Shown here one piece after another: positions 15,088-22,757 of a DNA stretch of 22,757 nucleotides. A program made the position numbers and the translations under genes. The stretch is from NCBI GenBank assembly GCA_023392515.1, contig JAEVYX010000135.1:1-22757 (forward strand), in the 5' to 3' direction. The first letter of the stretch is position 1, and each line of letters opens with the position of its first letter. This DNA comes from Bacillota bacterium (GTDB taxonomy: Bacteria > Bacillota > Clostridia > Christensenellales > Aristaeellaceae). A model generated the notes under the pieces. The model ran no database searches. It saw only the letters and a list, made by a program, of their open reading frames with translations, and was not told the DNA's origin.

Positions 15088-17076
15088 CTATACGTCCAAA
15101 TCTGTGACCAGCGTGGCGTTTTCTTCAATAAACTCCTTGCGGGGCTCCACCTTATCGCCCATAAGCAGGGTGAACACCTCGTCGGCAGCCATGGCGTCTT
15201 CCAGCCTGACCTGCATCATGGTCCGGGTCTCGGGGTTCATGGTAGTGGTCCACAGCTGCTCGCTGCTCATTTCGCCCAAGCCTTTGTAGCGCTGAATTTC
15301 CGGCTTTGGATCCCGGCCGATTTTCTGCAGAAGCGTTTCCAGCTCCTCATCGTTATACACATAATGCTCTTGCTTGCCCTTTGTCACTTTGTAAAGGGGC
15401 GGCATAGCAATGTAAACATAGCCGTTTTCAATCAGCGGCCGCATATAGCGGTAGAAGAAGGTAAGCATCAAAATGCGGATGTGGCTGCCATCCACATCTG
15501 CGTCCGTCATGCAGACGATGCGGTGGTAGCGCAGCTTTTCCGGATTGAACTCCTCGCCGATGCCGCAGCCGAAGGCTGTAATCATGGCCTTGATTTCATT
15601 ATTGGAAAGGGCTTTGTCCAGCCGTGTTTTTTCCACGTTGAGGATTTTGCCGCGCAGGGGCAAAATGGCCTGAAAATGCCGGTCACGGCCTGTTTTGGCG
15701 CTGCCGCCGGCGCTGTCGCCCTCAACAATGAAAATTTCGCAAAGGGAGGGGTCCCGTTCGGAGCAGTCGGCCAGCTTACCGGGCAGGCTGGCGGATTCCA
15801 GCACGGTTTTGCGGCGGGTGAGGTCTCTGGCTTTGCGCGCGGCTTCCCGGGCTCTTGCGGCGCCCAGGCATCTGTCCAAAATACCCCGGGCGATGGAGGG
15901 GCTTTCCTCCAAGAAAGTAGACAACTGCTCGGCCATGAGTGAATCCACAATGCCCCGTACTTCGCTGGAACCCAGCTTGCTCTTGGTTTGGCCTTCAAAC
16001 TGGGGCTCCACCAATTTCACGCTGACAATGGCCGTAAGGCTTTCCCGCACGTCCTCGCCCTTTAAGTTGGTGTCGTTATCCTTTAAAATTTTATACTTGC
16101 GTCCATAATCGTTAATGACGCGTGTTAAAGCGCTGTTAAAGCCGACCAGATGGGTGCCGCCTTCCGGGGTGTGTATGTTATTGGCAAAGGTATATATGTT
16201 TTCGGCAAAGCTGTCGTTGTATTGCATGGCAATTTCCACCGACACAGTGCCCCGCATGCCCTCGATATAAATGGGCTCAGGAAAAAGAACCTCTTTGTTT
16301 CGGTTGAGGTATTTTACAAACTCCCGAATTCCGCCCTCGTAATGATAAACCTTTTCCACGGCTTCTTCCGGCCGTTCATCTTTCAGTACAATGCGGATGC
16401 CCTTATTCAAAAAAGCCATTTCCCGCATCCGGGTCATAAGCACATCAAACTGGAAATCGCCCGTTTCGAAGATGCCGTCAGGGTTTTCAACGCTTTTTAC
16501 ATCCGGCCAAAAGCGGATGGTGGTACCGGTGCGGTCGGTAGAATCCACCACTTTCAGGTCATAAAGGATTTTGCCCCGGGCATATTCCTGCTGATAAATT
16601 TTACCATCCTGGTATACGTTCACCTGCAGGCGGCTGCTCAGCGCGTTGACAACGGAAGCACCCACTCCGTGGAGCCCGCCGGACACTTTGTAGCCTTCGC
16701 CGCCAAACTTGCCGCCGGCATGCAGCACGGTCAGGCATACTTCCACTGCGGGACGCCCCATTTTGGGATGAATGCCCACAGGAAAGCCACGGCCGTTGTC
16801 CTGTACGGTGACGCTGCCGTCCTTTTGCAGCGTTACCAGGATTTCTGTGCAATAGCCGGCCAGGGCTTCATCGATGGAGTTGTCTACAATTTCATACACC
16901 AGATGGTGCAGCCCTCTGGCGTCGGTAGAGCCGATATACATGCCGGGGCGCTTACGAACCGCCTCCAGCCCTTCCAGTACCTGGATCTGTGTTTCGTCAT
17001 AATGATTGACGTGGGTTTGGGGCTGTTCCCCGGCGTAACTGCCCTGGGTAGGCCCGCCTGTGGTTTGATCGGTCAT
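15088..17076 (-). CDS. gyrB: DNA gyrase subunit B
   Basis: 662 residues; ATG 17076 follows AGAGGTG. GyrB supplies the ATPase of DNA gyrase. The GHKL ATP site is visible: YEIVDNSIDEALAG (catalytic Glu and Mg-binding Asn region), DNGRGFPVG and GGLHGVGASVVNALS. The TOPRIM domain has EGDSAGGSA and the metal-binding DADVDGSHI, followed by the C-terminal QRYKGLGEM and the short tail RKEFIEENA that contacts GyrA. Length is normal for Gram-positive GyrB, with a slightly longer, low-complexity N-terminal extension (about 25 residues before the conserved QIQVLEGLEAVRKRPGMYIG). It sits 15 nt downstream of remB and upstream of gyrA. Confidence 0.97.
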   Translation of the reverse strand: MTDQTTGGPTQGSYAGEQPQTHVNHYDETQIQVLEGLEAVRKRPGMYIGSTDARGLHHLVYEIVDNSIDEALAGYCTEILVTLQKDGSVTVQDNGRGFPVGIHPKMGRPAVEVCLTVLHAGGKFGGEGYKVSGGLHGVGASVVNALSSRLQVNVYQDGKIYQQEYARGKILYDLKVVDSTDRTGTTIRFWPDVKSVENPDGIFETGDFQFDVLMTRMREMAFLNKGIRIVLKDERPEEAVEKVYHYEGGIREFVKYLNRNKEVLFPEPIYIEGMRGTVSVEIAMQYNDSFAENIYTFANNIHTPEGGTHLVGFNSALTRVINDYGRKYKILKDNDTNLKGEDVRESLTAIVSVKLVEPQFEGQTKSKLGSSEVRGIVDSLMAEQLSTFLEESPSIARGILDRCLGAARAREAARKARDLTRRKTVLESASLPGKLADCSERDPSLCEIFIVEGDSAGGSAKTGRDRHFQAILPLRGKILNVEKTRLDKALSNNEIKAMITAFGCGIGEEFNPEKLRYHRIVCMTDADVDGSHIRILMLTFFYRYMRPLIENGYVYIAMPPLYKVTKGKQEHYVYNDEELETLLQKIGRDPKPEIQRYKGLGEMSSEQLWTTTMNPETRTMMQVRLEDAMAADEVFTLLMGDKVEPRKEFIEENATLVTDLDV

Positions 17077-17091
17077 ACAAGCACCTCTTCT

Positions 17092-17373
17092 TCAATCAAT
17101 ACGGCCTGTCCCCATATCACTTAAGTTAAACCCCTGGTTCATGCGTCGGGCCAGGGTGCGTACGGATAAAGGGGATAGATAATAAAAAGATTCACTGCCT
17201 TCGCATAAAATGACCAGCGCCTTTGCCGGTTCACCCAAGCTGCGCAAACGCCCAATAGAGCGGGCGGATTGAAGCAGCGCCTGAGTGTGCCTGGAATTTT
17301 CCAAGCTCAAGTCCACGAATGCCACCACCTGGCTTGCGGGTACGGAGCGGCTGCCCCCCAGGTGCAAAAGCAT
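17092..17373 (-). CDS. remB: RemB (YaaB)-like extracellular matrix regulator, DUF370
   Basis: 93 residues; ATG 17373 has AGGAGG 7 nt upstream. The start MLLHLGGSRSVPASQVVAFV and the end FYYLSPLSVRTLARR fit the DUF370/RemB pattern (Bacillus RemB starts MYIHLG and ends with a YYSPLS segment). The gene directly precedes gyrB, as yaaB does in Bacillus subtilis, which supports the call strongly. RemA/RemB-type proteins are small DNA-binding regulators of biofilm matrix genes in Bacillus; whether the role holds in this organism is unknown. It is the first gene of the remB-gyrB-gyrA-GNAT operon. Confidence 0.85.
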   Translation of the reverse strand: MLLHLGGSRSVPASQVVAFVDLSLENSRHTQALLQSARSIGRLRSLGEPAKALVILCEGSESFYYLSPLSVRTLARRMNQGFNLSDMGTGRID

Positions 17374-17409
17374 AATCTTTCCTCCTGGTTATCGAAATCC
17401 CGACTTCTA

Positions 17410-17438
17410 ATTATAGCACTTTTCATGGAAAAATGGAA
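17410..17438 (-). promoter_or_regulatory. Promoter of the remB-gyrB-gyrA operon
   Basis: A perfect minus-strand TATAAT at 17415-17410 with a weak -35 (TTCCAT, 17438-17433) at 17-nt spacing. Start is expected near 17403, leaving a leader of about 30 nt. No further operator was recognised. Confidence 0.65.
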
Positions 17439-17518
17439 GGGTTTCTTCTATATTAATGCAGACTATTTCCGGCATTTTCAAAGCCCTGTCAAAAGGCGCC
17501 GCTTACTACATATTCCCC

Positions 17519-17547
17519 TTTCCACCTGCAGGATAGCATGGTATAAT
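17519..17547 (+). promoter_or_regulatory. Extended -10 promoter of mnmG
   Basis: TATAAT (17542-17547) is preceded by TG one base upstream (extended -10), and TTTCCA (17519-17524) lies 17 nt upstream as a fair -35. Start is near 17554, about 25 nt before the ATG of mnmG. Confidence 0.75.
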
Positions 17548-17578
17548 GGATGCGTTTTATAGCAACAGAGGTGTTATT

Positions 17579-19444
17579 ATGCCTTATGCATTGGTGGTGG
17601 CGGGGGCTGGACATGCGGGTTGTGAGGCGGCATTAGCCGCTGCCCGTATGGGCATCCCCACCCTTTTATTTACATTGAATATTGACGCCGTAGCGCTGAT
17701 GGCCTGCAATCCGGTCATTGGCGGCACATCCAAGGGGCATCTGGTCCGGGAAGTGGACGCACTGGGCGGCGAAATGGGCCGTGCGATTGACGATACCTTT
17801 TTGCAAAGCCGCATGCTCAATTTGGGCAAGGGCCCGGCGGTGCACAGCCTGCGGGCACAGGCAGACAAAAGGGCTTATCAAACCCGCATGCGTGCTGCGC
17901 TGTTCTCCCAAGAAAATCTCACCGTGCGCCAGGGCGAAGTAGCGGAAATCTGCACGCAAAACGGCGCTGTGTGTGCCGTTCGCACGACCATGGGGGAAAT
18001 GATTCCCTGCAGGGCCGTGGTGGTTGCCAGCGGCGTTTACCTGAAGGGGCGCATCGTCATAGGCGATCATCAATGGGATGGCGGGCCCCAGGGACTTTTG
18101 CCCGCGAACGCCTTATCCGCTTCTTTGACGGATTTGGGTTTTGCTTTGCGCCGCTTTAAGACTGGCACCCCGGCAAGGGTGGATGTACGGTCCATTGATT
18201 TCTCCCGTATGGAGCCCCAGCCTGGCGATGAACCGGTAACGCCTTTCTCCTTCCTTACGGACAGGCGCCTTGAAAACCGTATGCAATGCTATTTGACCTG
18301 GACCAACGAGCGCACCCATCAAATCATTCGGGATAACCTGCACCGTTCTCCGCTTTTTAGGGGGGATATCAAGGGCACCGGGCCCCGGTATTGCCCAAGC
18401 ATTGAAGATAAGATCAATCGGTTTAAAGACAAGGACCGCCATCAGATTTTTTTGGAGCCGGAGGGGATCGACAGCGCCGAATGGTATGTGCAGGGCATGT
18501 CCTCCAGTTTGCCTGAAGATGTGCAGTGGGCCATGTACCGCACCATTCCCGGCCTGGAAAATTGCATCCTTACAAGGCTGGCTTACGCCATCGAATACGA
18601 CTGCATTGATTCCCGTACACTGCGCCCCACCCTGGAATCGCTTCACATTTCCGGACTGTATTTTGCGGGGCAGGTGAACGGCACCTCGGGCTATGAGGAG
18701 GCTGCCGCCCAGGGGCTGCTGGCCGGCATGAATGCCGCGCTGAAGCTGAAGGAAAAGGAGCCGCTGATCATTACCCGGGATATGGCCTATATTGGCGTTT
18801 TGACTGATGACCTGACGACCAAGGGCACCGATGAACCTTACCGCATGATGACCAGCCGGGCGGAATACCGCCTTTCCCTGCGCCAGGATAATGCGGATAT
18901 CCGCCTTACCGCTCTCTCCTTTCAGGCAGGCCTTGCGGGGGAGGAACGGATGCGCCGCATGGAAGCCAAGCTGGAGAACACAAAAAAGATCATGGAAACG
19001 CTAAGTGGCGTTTCCCTTCCGCCTGCGCCTGATAGAGAGGCTTTGCTGGCCGAGCTGGGCGAGCCGCCCTGTGCCGGTACCCTGACTGGGGAAGAATTGC
19101 TGCGCCGCCCGCAAGTGACCTTTGCCCATATGCAAAGGCTCGTTCCATCTCTTCGGGATGTACCCCGGGACGCGGCGGAGCAGGCTGAAATTGCCGTTAA
19201 GTATGAAGGGTATTTGCGCAAGCAGGATGCACAATTGCAAAAGGCAAGGGCTATGGAAAGCCGCCTGCTTCCGGAAGACGCGCCCTATCTTCAAATGGAT
19301 GCGCTGCGCATAGAGGCCAGGCAGAAGCTTCAAAAGCAGCGGCCCCGCTCCCTAGGCCAGGCTGCCCGTATCCCGGGCGTGTCTCCCGCGGATATCGCTG
19401 TTTTAATGGTCTGGCTGGAACGGGAGGAACGGGGAAATAGGTGA
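17579..19444 (+). CDS. mnmG: tRNA uridine-5-carboxymethylaminomethyl synthesis enzyme MnmG (GidA)
   Basis: 621 residues from ATG 17579 (GAGGTG upstream; an earlier ATG at 17546 lies inside the promoter). MnmG works with MnmE to build (carboxymethyl)aminomethyl groups on the wobble uridine U34 of tRNAs, using FAD, NADH and methylene-tetrahydrofolate. The FAD-binding GAGHAGCEAA (9-18), NPVIGGTSKGHLVREVDALG, the GTPARVD motif, CPSIEDKI with the following HQIFLEPEG, and NGTSGYEEAAAQG are all intact, as is the C-terminal helical domain that binds MnmE. Usually mnmG follows mnmE near the replication origin; here it stands alone and diverges from the gyrase operon with 205 nt between starts. It has its own promoter and is followed by the hairpin array. 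Confidence 0.96.
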   Translation: MPYALVVAGAGHAGCEAALAAARMGIPTLLFTLNIDAVALMACNPVIGGTSKGHLVREVDALGGEMGRAIDDTFLQSRMLNLGKGPAVHSLRAQADKRAYQTRMRAALFSQENLTVRQGEVAEICTQNGAVCAVRTTMGEMIPCRAVVVASGVYLKGRIVIGDHQWDGGPQGLLPANALSASLTDLGFALRRFKTGTPARVDVRSIDFSRMEPQPGDEPVTPFSFLTDRRLENRMQCYLTWTNERTHQIIRDNLHRSPLFRGDIKGTGPRYCPSIEDKINRFKDKDRHQIFLEPEGIDSAEWYVQGMSSSLPEDVQWAMYRTIPGLENCILTRLAYAIEYDCIDSRTLRPTLESLHISGLYFAGQVNGTSGYEEAAAQGLLAGMNAALKLKEKEPLIITRDMAYIGVLTDDLTTKGTDEPYRMMTSRAEYRLSLRQDNADIRLTALSFQAGLAGEERMRRMEAKLENTKKIMETLSGVSLPPAPDREALLAELGEPPCAGTLTGEELLRRPQVTFAHMQRLVPSLRDVPRDAAEQAEIAVKYEGYLRKQDAQLQKARAMESRLLPEDAPYLQMDALRIEARQKLQKQRPRSLGQAARIPGVSPADIAVLMVWLEREERGNR

Positions 19445-19472
19445 GAACCAGCGGGAGGGACCTCTTTGCATG

Positions 19473-19632
19473 TCGAAAAAGTGGCTGCGCCGCTTTTTCG
19501 AATCTGCACCCTTCACCTGTGAGCTACACTCACGGTCGGTGAAGGGTGTAAGGAAACCTTGCTGCGCAAGGCTTCCGAAATCGGCGTACACGCCGCCGAT
19601 TTCGGATTTACAGTTGGAGGGGTCGCCCCTCC
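19473..19632. repeat. Array of five tandem perfect hairpins after mnmG
   Basis: Five inverted repeats follow one another almost without spacers. They are 19473-19501 (TCGAAAAAG arms, inner GGC/GCC); 19507-19548 (11-bp CACCCTTCACC arms with an inner GTGAG/CTCAC stem); 19552-19576 (GGAA plus CCTTGC arms); 19575-19605 (12-bp CCGAAATCGGCG arms, sharing two bases with the previous one); and 19616-19632 (GGAGGGG arms, 3-nt loop). A terminator role for the whole is possible, but only weak T-tracts occur (six T at 19647-19652, 14 nt past the last stem). The 297-nt gap between mnmG and the next gene otherwise holds nothing recognisable. Confidence 0.85.
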
Positions 19633-19669
19633 GACACCTCCCAAAGTTTTTTACAGCCTGTTATATATT

Positions 19670-19675
19670 TATAAT
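19670..19675 (+). promoter_or_regulatory. Possible -10 box for the EamA transporter gene
   Basis: TATAAT lies 66 nt before the ATG, in an AT-rich stretch just after the hairpin array. The -35 position is only a T-run, so the promoter is tentative; read-through from mnmG is possible if the hairpins do not terminate. Confidence 0.35.
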
Positions 19676-19741
19676 ATTCTTCTGTAAAAGAAGAGAAGTA
19701 CGTTGGATATCTGTACTGCAGAAAAAAGAGGAGAGAGGCAC

Positions 19742-20671
19742 ATGCCTGCATCCCAACGAAAAGCCCATGCGCTGGTGATCCTGGGCGTAGTGATGGTATC
19801 TTACAGCGGGCCGCTGGTGAAGGGGGCGCTCCTGGAGGGCGCAACGCCTGTCACGGTGGCCTTTTTGCGGATGCTTAGCGCAGGGCTGCTGCTCCTGCCT
19901 TTTTCTTTGAGAAGGGGAGCGGGGGAGGCGCGGTCCTCCCTATCCTCTGTATTGCATGCACCCATGCGGCAATTGGCATTCGGGGTGCTTGCCGCTGCCT
20001 TTCTGGCGCTGCACTACTATACCTGGATGACCTCCTTGAATTCAACCTCCACCTTTGCCTCCGTAGCTTTGGTATGCACCCAGCCCTTGTTTGTGGCGGC
20101 ATTTTCGGGGCTTTTGCTTCGGGAACCCATGCCCAAACGCGCCCGCCCAGGCGCTTTGGTTGCGGTTTTGGGGGCATTGATGATTGGTGCCAACAGCTTG
20201 AGCGGCCTTGGGGGGAATATCGGCGGCGATATCCTGGCCCTTGTGGGCGCTGTCGCCATGGCCGGCCATTGGCTGTGCGGCCGATATGCCCGGAAAAGCC
20301 TGCCCTCTCTGGGATATACGGTGTTCGTATACCTTTTAACGGCCTGCTTCCTGGGCCTTTTGATTCCGGCAGGCGGCGGTTTTCACCTGCCGGGCAAGGC
20401 CGTCTGGTATCTTGGCGGGCTGGTGCTGGGCAGCACGCTATTAGGCCATGCCGTATTCACCTATACCTTGGGCAGCGTAAGCGCCCATGTGGTCTCCTTT
20501 GCGCTTTTAGGCGAGCCGGTAGGGGCCATGATTTGGGCGCTGCTTATGTTCAATGAACAGCCTGGCCTTTTGCTTATCGCCGGGGGCGGCGTGGTTTTGG
20601 CTGGATTGTTTTTATACCTCAGGGCTGGAGCAGCCATACAAAAGGAAAGCTCGTCCGCGGAGCACGCCTAA
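19742..20671 (+). CDS. EamA-family (DMT superfamily) transporter
   Basis: 309 residues from ATG 19742 with AAGAGGAG about 8 nt upstream. Ten membrane segments in two EamA repeats are visible: the first half runs from ALVILGVVMVSYSGPLVKGA to ALVAVLGALMIGANSL, with the typical end-of-repeat ALVCTQPLFVAAFSGLLLRE; the second from GGDILALVGAVAMAGHWLCG to ALLGEPVGAMIWALLMFNEQ and a last segment GGGVVLAGLFLYL. Family members move amino acids, nucleosides or other metabolites across the cell membrane, mostly outward; the substrate here cannot be told. It lies between mnmG and a pseudouridine synthase gene with a 49-nt gap on the 3' side. Confidence 0.9.
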   Translation: MPASQRKAHALVILGVVMVSYSGPLVKGALLEGATPVTVAFLRMLSAGLLLLPFSLRRGAGEARSSLSSVLHAPMRQLAFGVLAAAFLALHYYTWMTSLNSTSTFASVALVCTQPLFVAAFSGLLLREPMPKRARPGALVAVLGALMIGANSLSGLGGNIGGDILALVGAVAMAGHWLCGRYARKSLPSLGYTVFVYLLTACFLGLLIPAGGGFHLPGKAVWYLGGLVLGSTLLGHAVFTYTLGSVSAHVVSFALLGEPVGAMIWALLMFNEQPGLLLIAGGGVVLAGLFLYLRAGAAIQKESSSAEHA

Positions 20672-20720
20672 AGGTATCTGTGCGTAACGGAGCATCCGCC
20701 ATAGGATTGGGGGGAAAGCC

Positions 20721-21611
20721 GTGGGCAGCCTGTCCTTCACCGCAGAGGAGAAAGATCAGGGGCGGCAATTGAAGCACGTGGCCGCTGCCAGGCTTATGAT
20801 GGGGCGGCGGCTTTTTTCCCGTATCAAGTTTCAAAACGGGCTGTTGGTCAACGGCACAGCCGTTCATGCCGACTATCGGCTCCTGGCAGGCGACGTGGTG
20901 ACTGTACTTTTGCCGGAGGACGCTCATCATGCCATACCATGCCGGGACATACCGATCGATATTGTTTATGAGGATGCGGACTTGCTTGTCGTGAATAAAC
21001 CGGCGCCCCTCCCGAGCATATCTTCCGCAAAAAAGGATCAAAGCACGCTGGAGAATGCCTTGGCAGCCCGCTTGGGCTTGAACGGGAACTTCGTATACCG
21101 CCCGGTGAACCGGCTGGATAAAGGCACCAGCGGGCTGATGGTTGTAGCCAGGCATGCCCATGCCCAGCAGCGGCTTCAAAAACAATTGCATACCCCGGAA
21201 TTTGTACGGGAATACCTAGCGGTGGTGGAGGGTATACCCAACCCGCCGTCAGGTTTGATTGATATGCCCATTGCAAAAATCGAGCCTGCGGGTGTAAAGC
21301 GGTGTGTATCGCCGGAGGGAAAGGAATCCCGAACCCGGTATGAAACGATCGCTGTCCGGGGAAGCCGAAGCCTTCTGCGCATCCGGCTGGATACGGGGCG
21401 GACCCATCAAATCCGGGTGCATATGCAATGGTTGGGCTGCCCCGTTTCCGGAGATTTTTTGTACGGCACGGAATTGCCTGACCTCCCCGGGAGGTTTGCG
21501 CTGCATGCTTACCGTTTGCACTTTTGCCATCCGGTAACGGGAGAAATTTTGACTTTTACAAAACCCTTGCCGAAAGAACTGCTGCGGTTCTGGACCGATG
21601 CAGGGAACTGA
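20721..21611 (+). CDS. RluA-family RNA pseudouridine synthase
   Basis: 296 residues from GTG 20721 (GGGGGG/GGGGAAA upstream, a plain purine-rich site). An N-terminal S4-like RNA-binding region (about 15-62) precedes the catalytic domain. The catalytic aspartate is D133 in NRLDKGTSGLMVV, where the family usually has HRLD, so the histidine is replaced by asparagine while the aspartate is kept. RTHQIRVHMQWLG (227-239) and the final LHAYRLHFCHP fit RluA/RluD proteins. It isomerises specific uridines in rRNA or tRNA to pseudouridine. Which of the RluA, RluC or RluD-type targets it modifies is not decidable from sequence reading. It is followed 43 nt later by an rRNA methyltransferase gene, a likely co-transcribed RNA-modification pair. 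Confidence 0.9.
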   Translation: MGSLSFTAEEKDQGRQLKHVAAARLMMGRRLFSRIKFQNGLLVNGTAVHADYRLLAGDVVTVLLPEDAHHAIPCRDIPIDIVYEDADLLVVNKPAPLPSISSAKKDQSTLENALAARLGLNGNFVYRPVNRLDKGTSGLMVVARHAHAQQRLQKQLHTPEFVREYLAVVEGIPNPPSGLIDMPIAKIEPAGVKRCVSPEGKESRTRYETIAVRGSRSLLRIRLDTGRTHQIRVHMQWLGCPVSGDFLYGTELPDLPGRFALHAYRLHFCHPVTGEILTFTKPLPKELLRFWTDAGN

Positions 21612-21654
21612 TGATGAATTGATGAATATAAAGCTGCGGGAGGGGATTCAGAGA

Positions 21655-22757
21655 ATGGCTTGCGATGCAAAGTCTGCCGGATGCGGGGGCTGCCCTTTTC
21701 TTGCCATGCCCTACCCGGAGCAGTTGAAAAAGAAACAGGCATACATCAAAAAACACTTGTCGTCCTTTGGCAAACCTAGGCCTATTCTGGGTATGGAAGA
21801 CCCTTTCCATTACCGGAACAAGGTGATTTCCACCTTTGCTTTTGCGGGGGGGAAGCTGATTTCCGGTATCTACCGGGAAGGAACCCATCGTGTAATTCCG
21901 GTGGATACATGCCTTCTGCACGCCCCCGGCGCTGATGATATCATTCAAGCTGTGCGAGAGGCGGCTGCATTTTGCCGCCTGAGAGCTTATGATGAGGACA
22001 GGAAAAGAGGAATCCTGCGGCATGTTCTGGTGCGGCATGGATACCATACGGGCCAGTATATGGTGGTAATGGTAACAGCCGGCCCCCTTTTCCCCGGGCA
22101 CCGGGAGTTTGTGGAAAGGCTGCTTGAAAAGCACCCGGAGATTACTACTGTGGTGCAGAATATAAATCCCCGGCAGAACAGCGCCGTGATGGGGTTTCAG
22201 GAACGTGTGCTGTATGGGCCCGGATTTTTGGAGGATATCCTTTGCGGGCTCCGTTTTCGTATATCTCCCCGGTCTTTTTATCAGGTGAATACCGTACAAA
22301 CGGAGGTCTTGTATCTTAAGGCCCTGGAATTGGCCGATCTTACCGGCAAGGAATCCGTGATTGACGCCTATTGCGGCATTGGAACCATTGGCCTCATTGC
22401 CGCACCCCATGCAGGCCATGTGCTGGGCATTGAACAAAACCCCGATGCTGTAAAAGATGCTATTCTCAATGCCCGGGTTAACAATATTCAAAATGCGCAT
22501 TTTCAAGCGGGGGATGCCGGAAAAGCAATGCAGGCCATGGCGAAGTCCGGGCAAACCGCCGACGTCGTTTTTATGGACCCGCCCAGGTCCGGAAGCGACG
22601 AATCCTTCCTGAATGCCCTGTGTGCCTTTTCGCCCAAACGGATTGTCTACATTTCCTGCAACCCGGAAACCCAGGCCAGAGACGTGCATATTCTTCACGA
22701 CAGGGGATACAAGGTGAAAGCCATCCAGCCGGTGGATATGTTTCCCCATACGGAGCA
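21655..22757 (+). CDS. 23S rRNA (uracil-C5)-methyltransferase, RlmD/TrmA family (3' truncated)
   Basis: The frame from ATG 21655 (GGGAGGGG about 9 nt upstream; another in-frame ATG at 21622 has no site) stays open for 367 codons to the window edge. The enzyme methylates C5 of uridine in 23S rRNA using S-adenosylmethionine. Early cysteines C3, C10 and C13 (CGGCPF) plus a later VDTC suggest the [4Fe-4S] cluster of the RlmD/RlmCD group. The SAM-binding domain shows VIDAYCGIGTIGL, then MDPPRSG and the catalytic-cysteine motif YISCNPETQARD, then VDMFPHTE at the very end. The N-terminal TRAM domain of longer RumA proteins is absent, as in RlmC-like or short Gram-positive forms. Only the last few residues are missing. 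A long antisense frame over the same DNA is a shadow. Confidence 0.9.
   Translation, partial: MACDAKSAGCGGCPFLAMPYPEQLKKKQAYIKKHLSSFGKPRPILGMEDPFHYRNKVISTFAFAGGKLISGIYREGTHRVIPVDTCLLHAPGADDIIQAVREAAAFCRLRAYDEDRKRGILRHVLVRHGYHTGQYMVVMVTAGPLFPGHREFVERLLEKHPEITTVVQNINPRQNSAVMGFQERVLYGPGFLEDILCGLRFRISPRSFYQVNTVQTEVLYLKALELADLTGKESVIDAYCGIGTIGLIAAPHAGHVLGIEQNPDAVKDAILNARVNNIQNAHFQAGDAGKAMQAMAKSGQTADVVFMDPPRSGSDESFLNALCAFSPKRIVYISCNPETQARDVHILHDRGYKVKAIQPVDMFPHTE

Noticed and set aside
15025..17124. Long plus-strand open frames opposite gyrB.
   Set aside because: Full-length GyrB is encoded on the minus strand; the opposite frames have no ribosome sites or domains.
17374..17578. Replication origin in the divergent gyrase/mnmG region.
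   Set aside because: No DnaA box (TTATNCACA or complement) and no AT-rich unwinding repeat were seen; two ordinary promoters explain the gap.
19473..19632. CRISPR array.
   Set aside because: The repeats are different palindromes, not copies of one repeat with unique spacers, and no cas genes are present.
19470..19778. Open frame of about 100 codons through the hairpin array.
   Set aside because: It lacks a ribosome site, runs through perfect palindromes and overlaps the start of the EamA gene; coding is unlikely.
21556..22749. Long minus-strand open frame opposite the methyltransferase.
   Set aside because: The plus strand carries clear SAM-methyltransferase motifs; the antisense frame has no recognisable domain and is a codon-bias shadow.

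Overview
The window reads as chromosomal DNA of an anaerobic, probably endospore-forming member of the Clostridia (Bacillota). The grounds are a sensory-type [FeFe]-hydrogenase paired with a SpoIIE-type phosphatase, an ECF sigma factor with an anti-sigma partner, a T-box-like leader, a YlbJ-like sporulation membrane protein, a remB-gyrB-gyrA cluster, strong AGGAGG ribosome sites with several GTG/TTG starts, and TATAAT-type promoters. Genus cannot be fixed from sequence reading alone. Genes are densely packed. No phage, insertion sequence, CRISPR array, rRNA or tRNA was seen.

Layout. (1) 1-152: the tail of argininosuccinate lyase (argH), ending at a bidirectional terminator. (2) 230-3222, minus strand: a two-gene operon of a HydS-like hydrogenase sensor (TTG start, 5'-UTR hairpin) and a SpoIIE-family phosphatase, joined by an ATGA overlap. 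(3) 3281-5964, minus strand: a three-gene envelope-stress-like operon of ECF sigma factor, zinc-finger/DUF4349 anti-sigma factor and secreted SIMPL-domain protein, closed by a terminator. (4) 6065-8674, plus strand: a sigma-A promoter, a 250-nt T-box-like leader with intrinsic terminator, an XRE-cupin regulator and an AMP-forming acyl-CoA ligase. This is the most interesting unit, because amino-acid starvation appears to switch on a carboxylic-acid activation pathway. (5) 8765-11882, plus strand: a GNAT acetyltransferase, a YlbJ-like membrane protein, and a MATE exporter with a palindromic operator on its promoter. (6) 11981-17373, minus strand: remB-gyrB-gyrA plus a GNAT gene. recF, the usual neighbour of remB, is absent. 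(7) 17519-22757, plus strand: mnmG transcribed divergently from the gyrase operon, then a striking run of five perfect hairpins, an EamA transporter, an RluA-type pseudouridine synthase and an RlmD/TrmA-type rRNA methyltransferase that runs off the window.

How it fits together. The right half is housekeeping (DNA topology, tRNA and rRNA modification). The left half is sensing and adaptation: redox/H2 sensing, envelope stress, and amino-acid-responsive metabolism. Start sites were moved inside the longest open frame wherever a Shine-Dalgarno sequence or overlapping promoter argued for it (hydS, sigma factor, XRE-cupin, ylbJ-like, MATE, mnmG, eamA).
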